From Rhizodiscina lignyota (taxonomy: Eukaryota > Ascomycota > Dothideomycetes > Aulographales > Rhizodiscinaceae): a DNA stretch of 64,000 bases. The stretch spans positions 62,001 through 126,000 of the forward strand of contig ML978137.1 in assembly GCA_010015805.1 (NCBI GenBank), in the 5' to 3' direction. The notes beneath the pieces are model-generated. The model worked only from the letters and a program-made list of their open reading frames with translations, was not told the origin of the DNA and did no database searches. Below are positions 10,741 through 21,950 of the stretch, piece after piece (positions within the stretch are counted from its first letter, which is position 1; each line of letters opens with the position of its first letter). A program made the position numbers and the translations under genes.

Positions 10741-13109
10741 ATGGCACCGAATGAGTCTAATTCTAGCAAGCAAGCAGCTTGTCTGCTTTGCAGAAAGAGC
10801 AAGGTGAAGTGTAATCGCGATACTGGTGGGATTGCGTGCGAAAGATGCCAGCAGATGGGCGCGGAGTGTGTTGTTCCAGACTTCCATGTGGGAAGGCAAA
10901 AGGGCGTCAAGAAGTAATACACATCCGCTGGTTTTATGTCGCTTAATGTTCTGTATCGACTCACTTGAGTGTAGTAAACGTACCGGCCTGGATAAGGCAA
11001 TTTTTCAGATCGAGCAAGCAATCAAGAAATCGAAGACAGAAAGCCCTGCCAACGAGAGAGCTGTATCGGAGCTGCAAAACCTCGTAAATGAGGCTAGACA
11101 CACCTTTCCTCGTTCTGAGTTTACATCTCCGTCGACTCCAGTGAATCGGACCAGCGATCATGAAGCGCAGCAATCATCCGGCGAGGACCAGCTAGCCCTG
11201 GATGATGCCGAAAATCCTCTTCAACTTCTTGCGCGAGCATCTGATCTTCGTGTAGCATCTCCAGAGACGACAGATAATCGCAGTCCTTTTATAAATGCTT
11301 CAACTCCCTCAACAAGGCACCACCATAGTGAACATGGCGACCGGTCCGAGGTTAATCGATTTTTTCTTCCCATGAGGGCCACCACCGAGAACGGCGACGA
11401 TACAGACCCAATAGATTTGGGCCTAGTCACGATCGAGGAGGCCGATATGCTTCTTACATTGTACGTCCGTCTTGTACAGGTAGTGTGAACTGATCGTCCT
11501 AACCAAACCTTAGCTTTCATGAAAAACTTGCACATACACGCTGGGGTCTCGATCCAAAAGTACATACACTTAATTTTATCCGTAACCAATCCTCGTTTCT
11601 ATTCACATCCCTGCTAGCCGCAGCAGCTCTTTTTCTACCAACGACAGCTGCTTTGGCGAAGAGACTTGCGACGCACCGAACAACGATGGCTCATCGAGTG
11701 ATCACTCAACGCAAGCGATCCGTAGAGATTGTTCTGGCTTTTCTGGTTAATGTGCCTTGGATGCATCCTGGTAGCCACTCCGCTGACGACGATACTGGGC
11801 TGTATCTTTCTACGGCATTGAGCATTGCTCTCGACCTCTCATTGAACAAGATCATTGTCCCCTCTCTAGGCTTTAATCGAGAACTCCTGAAGCGGATAGC
11901 AAAAGGCGACTGCATCGACTCTCGAAAAGCTCTGTCTATGGATGGATTCGACGACTTGGAACTGGGATCGGAATGGGCCCAAAGACTTTTGCGCAGAAGA
12001 GAACGAGCATGGGTTGCACTATATGTCCTTGAAAGAGGGTATGTTAGGTATTGAATGCTCATATTCTCCTCTTACTAATGTCTTTTCTTAGAGTATGTCT
12101 AGCGCGCGGACGGAATTACTCTGTTCCAATCACTCCACTCATTGAAAACTGCGACACGTGGCATGAGTTCAATCTTGCCGACCCCAGAGATGGCTCACTT
12201 ACCTCAATGGCTGTGTTAAGGAGAGAGTTAGACGGCCTCTTCAGCACTGTACGAGCCCGGTGCGACAGCTATCGAGTAATCGATGTTGGTTCGCACGTTG
12301 CGCGAGAGATTGAAGCAAGCATCGAAAATTTCTATGATAGGTGGCTTGCGAAATGGACGGCAGCCATTGGAGAGGGCGAGAACAGAACTCTTCCACCATA
12401 TGTTGAAATTCTGGTAACACACACTCGCCTGTCGACTTATAGTGGAGTTATCAATCATCCCACGGCACCAATCGAAGTGAAGCGCTTCTTCCGATCGGCG
12501 GGGTTATCATCCTCTTTGAACGTCATGCGAGCTGCGATCCAGGGCGAGAGCAGGCTAATGTCCATGCCAAATAACACGGCGATTATGATATCCTTCGCGG
12601 GTTGCGTCGCCCTCAATCTTTGCGCACAGAACCACGGCGGCCCTAACAATCTTGCACCAAGTGTACGGAAATTGATTGAAGAAGCCGCCGGTGTACTGGA
12701 GCGAATCGGTAGTACGCCTAGTCACAGGAATGGGGCCTCGATTCTCTACGGGAAATATTTGCGGGAACTCGTTCGACAGACGCCAATTCTTCCAAAACTG
12801 CAGGAGAAGGATAGTGTGAGCGCCGTACCACCGCCGCCTACTTTCCTAAATACTTCTATGACGAACAGCTCAATACCATACCCGCAAAGCGAGCAGACTC
12901 AGACACAGCACCAAGCGCAGGCACAATATCAGCCGACGCCATTCTGGCCTGAACCGTTACAGTTTTCGGCCATGTCCGATAACGAGATCATCGAAACTGT
13001 TCTCAGGGCAGGATCGGGATTTGATACTTCTCTTCCGGATATCCCATTCGATGACACATCGGGCTTGGTCTGGTCGGACTGGATGAATGCACCAGAATTT
13101 GGTTTCTAG
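10741..13109 (+). CDS. Zn2Cys6 transcription factor with fungal middle homology region
   Basis: Four exons (10741-10913, 10975-11460, 11514-12038, 12092-13109) encode 733 aa. The DNA-binding binuclear cluster is at residues 14-43, CLLCRKSKVKCNRD followed by CERCQQMGAEC, with all six cysteines present. A basic linker (GRQKGVKNKR) and a short helical stretch follow. The middle homology region contains RRRERAWVALYVLERGVCLARGR, the usual ERxWxxLYxxDRxxSLxxGR-type segment. The C-terminus is Gln/Pro-rich and acidic, consistent with an activation domain. The start is fixed by the Zn cluster close to the ATG. Divergent from the GH88/105 gene and upstream of an FAD monooxygenase, either of which could be a target; that is inference only. 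Confidence 0.88.
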
Positions 13110-13625
13110 TGGATCATGGCCTTTTCTCTGCAGGCCTAAGGACATCTAACGAGCCAACCGAGACTCTATCCTCCGTTGACACTATCATCGAAGAATACCG
13201 CGGACGTGCCAAGTTTGAGTATTTCCTCTGGTGAAAGTGCGTTTGGGGGACATGGCTTCATCGCCTTTCGATCGACAGGTTCATCGGTTCCTCAAATTCT
13301 GAAGGGCAGCAATCAGAGATTGGATTTAGAACTCCTTTTTACGGCTTCAGCTCTGTCGGCATCCCGGATGGATCCGAGTATCGACCCCGCGTCCTTGTCT
13401 CTTCAGAGTGGTGGGCGGAATAAGACCCGCACACCCCTGTGACCCCTCAACCCCACATACCCCACATCCACGAATCGAGAATGGCTTCACACTTCTAATC
13501 GACAAGCTCAGGCTCGGCATTTGACAATGTACCAACCGCCGCACTAGGCATTCTAGTAACATTGGCCTGGGCTTCTCTTTCTCCTTCAGCAATTAAGCCA
13601 CCTCCGTAGATCAAGATCTTCCAGG
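13110..13625. other. Intergenic region before FAD monooxygenase
   Basis: About 516 nt, presumably terminator of the regulator and promoter of the monooxygenase. A CGG...CCG-rich patch occurs around 13190-13210 and 13410-13435. I saw no gene in it. Confidence 0.45.
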
Positions 13626-14897
13626 ATGTCTGACACAGCTTCCAATGCTTCAAATATCCGTGTAATAATTGTCGGTGCTGGATTTGCAGGACTCACCGCA
13701 GCCATTGAATGTATTCGCAAAGGACACTCCGTTACCCTCCTTGAATCATTCAAAGAGCTCAAGCCCTTAGGAGATGTCATTTCCTTCGGTTCCAATGCGG
13801 GGAGAATCTTCATGAGATGGCCTGGAATTGAACAGAAGCTTGATCGAATCTGCCATAACAGCGATCGGCTACGATTCTACACATACAAAGGCGAACACAT
13901 TTGCGACCAGGTTTGGGACGACGACGTCAAGTACGGCAAGCGATTCAATGGACATAGAGGACAGATTCACGAGATCTTGTTTGACTACGCGCAAGAAGTG
14001 GGTGTGAAGATTAGACTTGGCTTCAAAGTGTCTGAGTACTTCGAGACGGATGATGAAGCGGGAGTCATCTGCAACGGCGAGCGAATTGCAGGAGACGTGG
14101 TGTTGGCCGCTGATGGTGTCCGCTCGACCGCGAGAACAATTGTGCTTGGATACGAAGACAAGCCCAAAAGTTCTGGCTACGCAATCTACAGAGCGTGGAT
14201 GCCGTCGAAATTGCTTGAAGATGATCCGCTAACAAGAGAGCTTGTGGCCAATGGAGACTCGCATGTAGGATTCCTCGGACCAGATATTCACTGGCTTGGA
14301 GCTGCGGTCAGTGCAACAAACTCATACAGCTGGGTTTGTACGCACCAGGACACGAGAGATGTCGAAGAGAGTTGGCAAGCACCCGGAGATGTTGAAGATG
14401 CATGCCGTGTGCTGGAGGGCTGGAGTCCAGTTGTACATGCTATTGCTCGCGCAACGCCTCCAGAGACACTCGTTGACTGGAAACTCGTCTATCGAGATCC
14501 ACTTCCAACATGGATATCACCAAAATCTCGTATTGCATTGATCGGGGATGCCGCTCATCCCTTCCTGCCTACGTCGATACAGGGCGCCAGCCAGGCCATG
14601 GAGGATGGAGTGACTGTTGCAATATGCCTTGAGCTTAGCGGAAAGGGCCACGAGAGAACTGCGCTGCGAGCTTTTGAGAAGATGCGATACGATCGAGTGC
14701 TTAAAGCGCAACAAACTGGAGTCTCCACAAGGGACAAATGGCACAAGGCCGATTTCGATCGTATTCTGGCGAACCCGCATCTTGTCAAGCTGCCACGAGA
14801 AGCCTGGTTGCTCGCTCATGATGCGGAGGCACATGCATATTCTGTTTACGCAGACACCGTCGCGAGTCTTGAAGCGAGCACGAAGGCATCTCTTTGA
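13626..14897 (+). CDS. FAD-dependent monooxygenase (salicylate hydroxylase-like, class A)
   Basis: Single exon, 423 aa, typical for one-component flavoprotein aromatic hydroxylases, which use NAD(P)H and O2 to hydroxylate phenolic substrates. The ADP-binding Rossmann motif is VIIVGAGFAGLTAAIE (about residues 14-29), the DG motif is LAADGVRSTAR (about 156-166), and the FAD ribityl-binding GD motif is RIALIGDAAHPFLPT (about 298-312). No signal peptide or membrane anchor. Neighbours are a Zn2Cys6 regulator upstream and an MFS carrier downstream on the same strand, a layout common for aromatic-acid catabolism or for tailoring steps of a metabolite cluster. The substrate is unknown. Confidence 0.88.
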   Translation: MSDTASNASNIRVIIVGAGFAGLTAAIECIRKGHSVTLLESFKELKPLGDVISFGSNAGRIFMRWPGIEQKLDRICHNSDRLRFYTYKGEHICDQVWDDDVKYGKRFNGHRGQIHEILFDYAQEVGVKIRLGFKVSEYFETDDEAGVICNGERIAGDVVLAADGVRSTARTIVLGYEDKPKSSGYAIYRAWMPSKLLEDDPLTRELVANGDSHVGFLGPDIHWLGAAVSATNSYSWVCTHQDTRDVEESWQAPGDVEDACRVLEGWSPVVHAIARATPPETLVDWKLVYRDPLPTWISPKSRIALIGDAAHPFLPTSIQGASQAMEDGVTVAICLELSGKGHERTALRAFEKMRYDRVLKAQQTGVSTRDKWHKADFDRILANPHLVKLPREAWLLAHDAEAHAYSVYADTVASLEASTKASL

Positions 14898-15462
14898 GTG
14901 TCTGTGCTTTCCGCAATTCCGAAGAGGTCTTGCTTTCTTCGTTCCTTGCTTCAAAGATTTGGGCGAATCCCGACGCCCATTGGACGGTATAAAGAAAATA
15001 CTGGCTTGATTAAGCACAATCACTGCACTTCAAACAAATACCGCATTATCGGTTCAATGGATGACAGCGGCAAATATAAACAAGCAATTGCCGATTCTTT
15101 ACTGTCTGTGCAACGTGATATTGAAGATCCTATTGCAGACCCTAGCGCCCCCGCAAGATGATCGCCGTGAGTCGGTCTTTTCAGGAAAACTCCACAGCGG
15201 AACGAGCTTGATTCACCCCTGCACATAATAAACCTCGAAAGGGAAATTCTACTGGCCCAGAAAGTCATTATGTATGTGGGGCTGCAGGTTGGGACTCGAG
15301 GTTGCCCAGGCTATTTTCTTGATCGTCGCTCTGCAACGCACCTGATAAATTTCAATCGATATTTTGTTTGCACAATTCCATTTACGATTTTCCTTCTCGT
15401 ACGCGTTGGAGAAGCTCGAAAATCTAGTGCGGTGCTACTGAAATATCATTAATAAACACGAA
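14898..15462. other. Intergenic region before MFS carrier
   Basis: About 565 nt with no convincing gene. A short frame at 14898-15161 has no recognisable domain and is rejected. Confidence 0.45.
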
Positions 15463-17262
15463 ATGGCGTTCGGAGTCTTGGAAGACAGGCGTATGGAGCG
15501 AGTGCCTGGAACAGGTGAACATGCAGTTTCGAGGCCTATCATGTATAACTAACGCCTTTGCAGCATATGTGAACGACCAAGATGATTTGCCTCAAGATTT
15601 GGGCGACATACCGCGAGAACGACTAAAGCATGGAACTGGTAGATATGCGCATGTCATTTTGGTTCCACAACCAAGTGATGATCCGAACGATCCTCTGAAT
15701 GTTTGTATCCGATACACTAAGGTGATTCAGAGTCTTCTAAGTCTGACTTAACTCCAGTGGTCAACATGGCGAAAGGACTGCATTCTGCTTATAGTCGGAT
15801 TCGCAGCTGCGGTCGTAGGAGCGTATGGACCTATGCTAGGTCCAGGATTTGTGCCGATATCGAAAGAGCTCGGCATTTCCGTCAATACGCTCTCTCAGTC
15901 TACAGCGTGGTTAATTCTGACGATTGGCGCAAGCGTTTTCCTTTTGAATCCCATCGCAAAGAAGTATGGCAAGCGACCAGTATATATCGTTTCGATCGTG
16001 CTACTCTTCGTAGTAAGCGCCTGGGGTGCGGCGACGACGAAGTATCCTTCATTCCTGGCATCGAGAATCGTTGGAGGTTTTGGTATGGCTCCCTTTGAGG
16101 TCTTGGTACAAGCCACAATTGGAGACATGTATTTTGTGCATCAGAGGGCGACACGTTTGGCAGCTTGGAACCTGTTTCTCCTCACTGGAATTGCTGGGGC
16201 ATCATTCATTAGCGGATATATTATACAAGACCTTGGTTATGTGAGTCTTCCTCATTCATCTGTGCTGATGAAGAAACATGAAGCTGACTGAAACAGCGCT
16301 GGACCTTTGGCATATGCGGCATCTTATTTGGTATCAGCATGTTCCTTGTACTCTTGTTCGTCCCAGAAACATCGTATAATCGGCCTCCACCGCAAGACTT
16401 TGTTAGAACTGAAAAGGACCGTCCGGATGAGGAGATTGCACGGGAAATCAAAGCAGCGCAAGAGCATGTTGAGTTTCGACGTTCAAGTACTGAAGGCCCT
16501 CCCGTCCCAAAAATGTCATACACAAGGTCACTTCGCATCTACACTGGAACGTACTCTCGGTCTCCGCTCTGGAAAATTATGGCGCGTCCATTTGTGATGT
16601 TCTTCTATCCGGCTGTGATCTGGGGCTTCTTAATTTACGGCACAACGTTAACATGGATCGTGGTATTCTCTGTGGTAAACGGCGTTATATTTGTCGAGCC
16701 ACCGTATAATTTTACAGTTTCCCAAGCAGGATTGACAGGTCTCTCAGCATTTGTTCTCACATTGATTGGAGAGGTCATCAGTGGCCCTGCGAACGACAGA
16801 ATTTGCCTCAGTCTTGCGAAGCGGAATCACGGAGTCTACGAGCCGGAATTCAGGCTCGTACTTATGCTTGTCGTCGCTGTACTTGGAACGGTCGGTTTCT
16901 ACGGATTCGGATTGACTGTTCATTATTACACTCACTGGACTGGACCAGTTTTGACATTTGGACTCGCCAATATGTCTCTCGCATTTGCCTCGACATGTGT
17001 ATTTGGTTATGTGTTGGATTCATATCCCCGGCTATCCGAGGAGGCCTTCGTGGCGATCAACGCGCGGAATTTTCTCACTTTCGGCCTTACGTATTTCGTT
17101 AACGACTGGCTTGCGAAAGATGGCGCCCGTGCTGTATTCGACGTTTTGGGAAGCTGCTTCCTCGCCGTGTGTGCATTGACTGTCCCGCTATGGATATTTG
17201 GAAAGAGAATCCGAGGTGGGATTGCAAGGACCAAATGGCTCCAAGATTTTATGCATGATTAG
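15463..17262 (+). CDS. MFS transporter, DHA1-type (12 TM)
   Basis: Four exons (15463-15514, 15564-15700, 15758-16240, 16297-17262) give 545 aa. The cytosolic N-terminus ends in the signature DPNDPLNWSTWRKD, typical of fungal DHA1 drug/polyamine-type carriers, followed by the first membrane helix. The A-loop is NPIAKKYGKRPVY (G-x-x-x-GKRP in place of the common GRRP). A helix-5-like segment reads LAAWNLFLLTGIAGASFISGYI. A long charged central loop (about residues 230-290) separates two six-helix halves. A role in efflux or uptake of a small organic molecule at the plasma membrane is inferred, plausibly linked to the preceding FAD monooxygenase on the same strand. The substrate cannot be told from sequence. 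Confidence 0.87.
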
Positions 17263-17664
17263 CTAGAGCTCATTTCGGCCTTCCTCAAGGTGAGCAGGAG
17301 ATGTTTTGTGGTACGATTCAGCGTCGATAGCGAGACAGATCACTCCGCACTGTTTATACTGCTTTCGCAAATACTTGTGTAGCAGATTACACTCATGAAG
17401 AGCTGACTTCCAACTCGATGATGGCCAATTTTCTTTAACACAGGTGGCTTGCACTCAAAGGATTGTTGGACAGGAAGACGTTTTAAGGTCCGGAGACGAA
17501 CGTAAGACTGGCCGAACACGATGTCACAGAAAGGATCCGATCGGGAAATATGACAGTCAGCTGCACCATCAGATACATATATATACTAATCGATTTACGC
17601 ATTCGCTTCCACGAAACTACATGTCTTTCTTGCTCCGAGGAACAGCCTTCAATCCGTTGACAAA
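17263..17664. other. Intergenic region before CmcJ-like gene
   Basis: About 400 nt with no convincing gene or repeat; a TATATATACTAATC stretch around 17578-17591 may belong to the promoter of the following gene. Confidence 0.4.
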
Positions 17665-18705
17665 ATGACGACTAATGGAGCCATCAAGACCGTTACGACG
17701 ACCGTGAATTATGACATTTTGGGTCCCGATGAGATATATAAAATTGGTACGCACTTGTAAATTTCAAATTTGGCATTTTAATGAGCTTAGATGACCTGAA
17801 ATTCTGACTTCCTGTAGCAACTGCCTCACTGTACCAGAACCGTCCTTGTGATACGAAATCTGTCACCGTCAGTGATATTCGGCCCCACAGCTCTGGCTTT
17901 ACGCTCGACGGCCAAGGTTTTGAGCTTCATAAACATAACATCGACTTTCACGACTTTAGTGATAATGACAAAGTGGAATCAGAGTGGTGGCCAGCCGTGG
18001 CCGACTTTCTCAAGTCCAAGTGAGTCAGTCCAACGCCCTATGTCGCGACTCAGAAGCCCAGACGGGTACACAGATTAATAGGAAAACTATCTCAGAACTG
18101 GAGCTACCAAAGCCATCCCTTTCAGCCACTTAATTCGAAATCAGCCATACTCGGCAGCCGAAGAAGCTTCTAAGAATGCGGATCCAGATCAAAGTGTGAC
18201 AGTCTTGAACCCTGCCCGTTGGGTTCACATCGATCAGTCGCGCGACGGGGCACTCATTTTGTTGAAAGATGTTTTAAAGGACTCCTGGCTACAACTCTCG
18301 AAGACAAGATGGGGCATCATCAATGTCTGGCGGCCCATATCTCCTGTAGTCCGCAAGGATCCGCTCGGCTTCGTGGATGGGAGTACTGTTGACCCAGACG
18401 ATCTGGTGCCAAAGGACGTAAAGTACCCGGTAGCGAGGAAGAATGTAAGCACAACGACTAGCGGGGCTGTAGTACATCGGGTGTGTGGGGTGAAGAGTAG
18501 CCCGAAGCATAAATGGTACTATGTGAATGAGATGTCAAATGAAGAAGTACTGCTGATCAAGATCTTTGATTCAAAGGAAGATGGAAGAGTGAGAGAGGTG
18601 CCCCATACGAGCTTCGTAGACGAAGAATGGGAAAATGAGAAAGAGAACAGAGAGAGCATTGAGACGAGGTGCTTAGTGTTCTGGGAGGACCAAGATGCGG
18701 AGTGA
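17665..18705 (+). CDS. CmcJ/AsaB-family hydroxylase/desaturase-like protein
   Basis: Three exons (17665-17746, 17818-18019, 18096-18705) give 297 aa, close to the usual 280-310. The family, often annotated as GA4 desaturase-like or 7-alpha-cephem-methoxylase P8-related, is frequent in fungal secondary-metabolite loci and is proposed to include Fe/2-oxoglutarate-type oxygenases. Conserved features are the N-terminal HNIDFHDF stretch, the central ARWVHIDQS (His-x-Asp that could bind metal), WGIINVWRPI, and the C-terminal FDSKEDGRVREVPHTSF with RCLVFWED. The His/Asp pair and the later VPHTSF histidine make a metal site plausible. No targeting signal is visible. It lies between two MFS genes, supporting a role in a small-molecule pathway. 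The exact reaction is unknown. Confidence 0.82.
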
Positions 18706-19420
18706 CAAAGAGGATATGTAACTCATGAATCCTAACCCCCAAAAAAATCCTTTGACAGTTCTTTTCGTCTCGTATCTCTAATCCAGCAATCTCATCTCGT
18801 GGCACTGCAGCCTCTTTCCCTTGCCACCAAATGTGTTCTCTAGCGGATCGCCAGCCTCTGACTCCATCCCATATATGCACAGCATTGCATGAGTCTTCTT
18901 GGTAGGTTCATAGGTGGGGCAGGTATCACCGACTGCATGCGTACACGAACGCGCGTATCCAAGGAGTGAGAGAGACGAGCGTTCGATGGTCAACCGACTG
19001 AGGGCTGTCAGCATCGGGTTTTCGGTACTAACCCGCCTAAATGCCGGCAGATGCGCTGCCAAGCTTGGGTGGCGCGATATAATGTGCGGCACGAGCCTTT
19101 CACAGCCGTTAAAGGGCAGCCGTACAGCAACACCAATCTGCTAATGTGGCATGGTTCTAGGCACATATCATTCGTGGCGGTAGCCCAGTTCTGTTCTTGA
19201 GAGTCGCTCACTCTTTCTGCACTCTACTGAGCTACTCTCCTTCAGCCGCAGGGCAGGCCCTGCTCCGTGCATACGCGACTCGTCCGCGACGCGTCTGACG
19301 AGAGTCTCAACCGAAACATATCATTCAACTATATCACCGCTCTTGACTGATTCGTGAATCATTATCCATAAGTTCACAAGCTTCAAGATATAACTCGGTG
19401 ATCGAGTTAAATTTCGTACA
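18706..19420. other. Intergenic region between convergent CmcJ-like and DHA2 genes
   Basis: About 715 nt between the 3' ends of two convergent genes, long for such a gap. Overlapping short frames (18557-19211 on the minus strand, 18914-19144 on the plus strand) show no domain. I see no gene here. Confidence 0.45.
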
Positions 19421-21341
19421 TTAACGCTCTTCGTTTGGCTGCGGAACCGCCCCATCTGCAGCGGCGCTGCGCTTCGCCTTCTTCCTTTCTTTATCGACAC
19501 GCAATTGTTCCGCGCGCTTCTCCTTCTCTACTTCTAATCCTGTCCGTGTCTGCTCGTGTGTCTTCTCCAGACTCTTGCTGTGCAACAGCGCACAGCTCAG
19601 CAGTCCTGCTGCTGAGAAGCACGCGTATATGATCCACATCTCATGCAGCGCGTGAGTAAGGGCATCCTGAGCAATCAATCTTTCCGGCTCCGGTAGTGCG
19701 TCCACTACGCGTGTCGACGCACCTGCACTGGAACCCGTGAGCTCCTGTGTCGTTGCCAGCCCCAGGTCCGCTATTAGCCACCCAGCTTGCTTCTGCATCT
19801 CGTTCTGGAAGACGACGCCACCCATGACAACGGAGACGGTGAAACCGATGTTGCGGATGAACTGAAATGTGGATGTAGCCGATGCGATGTCGCGTGGGTT
19901 GACATTATTCTGCAGTGCGATCTGCGGCGCCTGGAAATTAGGACCAACGCCTATGCCCGCGATTATCTGGTATAGGATAATCTTGGCCCAATCACTGTTC
20001 CTCCGCAAATCGATGAACAGGCCATAGCCCAGCGTCAGCAAGATGAAACCGAACCACAGTGGCGGCAAGTATTGCCCCGTCTTGCGGATGAAGAAGCCCG
20101 TAGCCACAGACATGAACGACATTGAGAGTACGGTGGCCAGTGTGTACACGCCAGAGAGAATCGGTGTTGCTCCACGGGACGCTTGGAAGAATAGCGGCAA
20201 ATAGTACGCGCCGCCCATAGAGACGAAGCCGTGGAAGAACGACACCAGAAGGCAGCCAATGTTGTGCATGTTGGAGAATATACGCATTGGGATAATTGGA
20301 TAAGCCGCCAGTTTCCACTGAACAAATAGGAAGAGAACAGACAAGCTCAGCCCAAAGACCATGAGGCAGATAACGGTAGCAGAGTCCCATGAGAACGAAA
20401 CGCCGCCAAAGTCGAGGCCAAGGAGGAACATGACAGTCCCACCGGTGATACACAGACTACCGAGCCAGTCAATAGCCTTGAGTCCGTCCCAGAGCGGCGT
20501 CTGCGGGGTGTGTAAGTTGTTGAGAAAGACCAATATTATGATGAAGGCGAGGCCATCACAAGGTCTGTAGAGCGTTAGAGTCTTGTGTGCACTGACGAGA
20601 AATGACATGAGCAACTACATACAAGTTGATGTAGAAACACCAGCGCCAGGAAATGTTCTGAGTGAAAGCGCCGCCAATGAGCGGCCCGACGGCACTCGCC
20701 AGGGCCCAGACAGCGCTGATTATACCGTAATAGGTGCCTCGCGATCGCGGAGAGAAGATATCTCCGATACAAATGTTGACAAGCGTGAGCAGGCCCCCGG
20801 CACCGACGCCTTGAATGGCACGGGCGACAATGAGCATTCCAATATTGATGGCCAGTGCGGCAACTAGCGAACCGATGAAGAAGACAAAGTTGGCGACGAG
20901 TAGGATGGGTTTGCGACCGAATATGTCAGACAGCTTACCCCAGAATTGTGTTGTGGCTGCAGACCCGAGCAGATATGCGGAGCCGATCCAGGTGTAGCCA
21001 AAGGGAGAGTCAAAATGCTCGGCAATAGTGGGCAGCGCAGTGGTGATGATTGTGCTGTCCAGAGCGGCGAGGAAGACGGCAATACAGAGCGACAGCATGA
21101 TTAGAGCAATCGTGCCCGTACTCTTCGTCTCTTCCAGCCTTGGAGACTGAGCGGACGCATTGTTCGCAGGCTTCTCTTTGGCTGTTGGATCAGACCATAC
21201 CATTCCAGATACCCCAGAGGCTAGAGTTTCGGGATCCTCAGACAGCAATCTTGGAACAGTCCTGCCCGAGAACGCCTCTGTACTAGGCAGAGTGGTAATG
21301 CCGTTCTTAGTGCCCCCGATTTCTCCCTCATAGACAGACAT
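19421..21341 (-). CDS. MFS multidrug transporter, DHA2-type (14 TM)
   Basis: Two exons (21341-20623, 20564-19421; 58-nt intron) encode 620 aa, the usual size for 14-helix drug:H+ antiporters and toxin-pump relatives. Motif D1 appears as [13 protein letters not shown] in helix 1, the A-loop as [14 protein letters not shown], and motif C-like glycine-rich sequence as [13 protein letters not shown]. The C-terminal tail is highly charged (Lys/Glu/Arg). The ATG at 21341 (MSVYEGE) is chosen because upstream in-frame sequence is hydrophobic and preceded by a promoter-like AT-rich region. It is head-to-head with a Zn2Cys6 regulator gene that may control it. Export of a xenobiotic or endogenous metabolite from the plasma membrane is inferred. 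Confidence 0.88.
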
Positions 21342-21950
21342 GATTATGATTATGATGTTGAAGTGTGTGTGGGCAAGGAAACAGTTACTGATGCGACGCA
21401 CCTGAAGGCGAGATGGGAGCTATATGACTGATTCAAAATTAGATATATACACACCAAGAAAGGTCGGCTACAATTTCTGGCCACGCTCGTACTGTGTCTC
21501 ATCTCGCTTGATATTCCTTTCACACACCTTGGAAGGATGATCTTGCTCCGCTATCGCGGAGAATCAACACACGATTAGTTACCATTTCGCCATTTAGCTA
21601 AGCCCAAACCCCCGTGGAAGAGGACAGATGCAGAAGCATATCGTCGGAACTTTTAGACACCCACTGTTGTCAAGCCCAGCACCGAAAGTCCGTGGAGGAT
21701 TCAGTCGCCAGGCCTAAGGTCAGCCACACCCGTGGGTGTTGTCTCAAATTAATGCACGACTGAAATAATTTATACAATCACGTGCGGATTCCAGGAGGAT
21801 ATGCAGAGGAAAAGTTGGGGTGTGCCTCCGTGATTGCAACGCGCTGTAAAAGAGCGGGTCTGCTCTCGGACGTCCGCGGAGGTTAACGTTCTGTCTTCTT
21901 CCCTTTCCTATCTTCTCTCCCAGCTTCGTCGCATCAACATTCACTCAAAA
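21342..21950. promoter_or_regulatory. Divergent promoter between DHA2 transporter and Zn2Cys6 regulator
   Basis: About 609 nt shared by two head-to-head genes. It carries a TATATA element near 21442-21449 on the transporter side and a CCGCGG-containing patch near 21872-21880 on the regulator side. Shared control is plausible because a regulator and a pump are often co-regulated, but no specific operator pair can be proven by eye. Confidence 0.4.
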
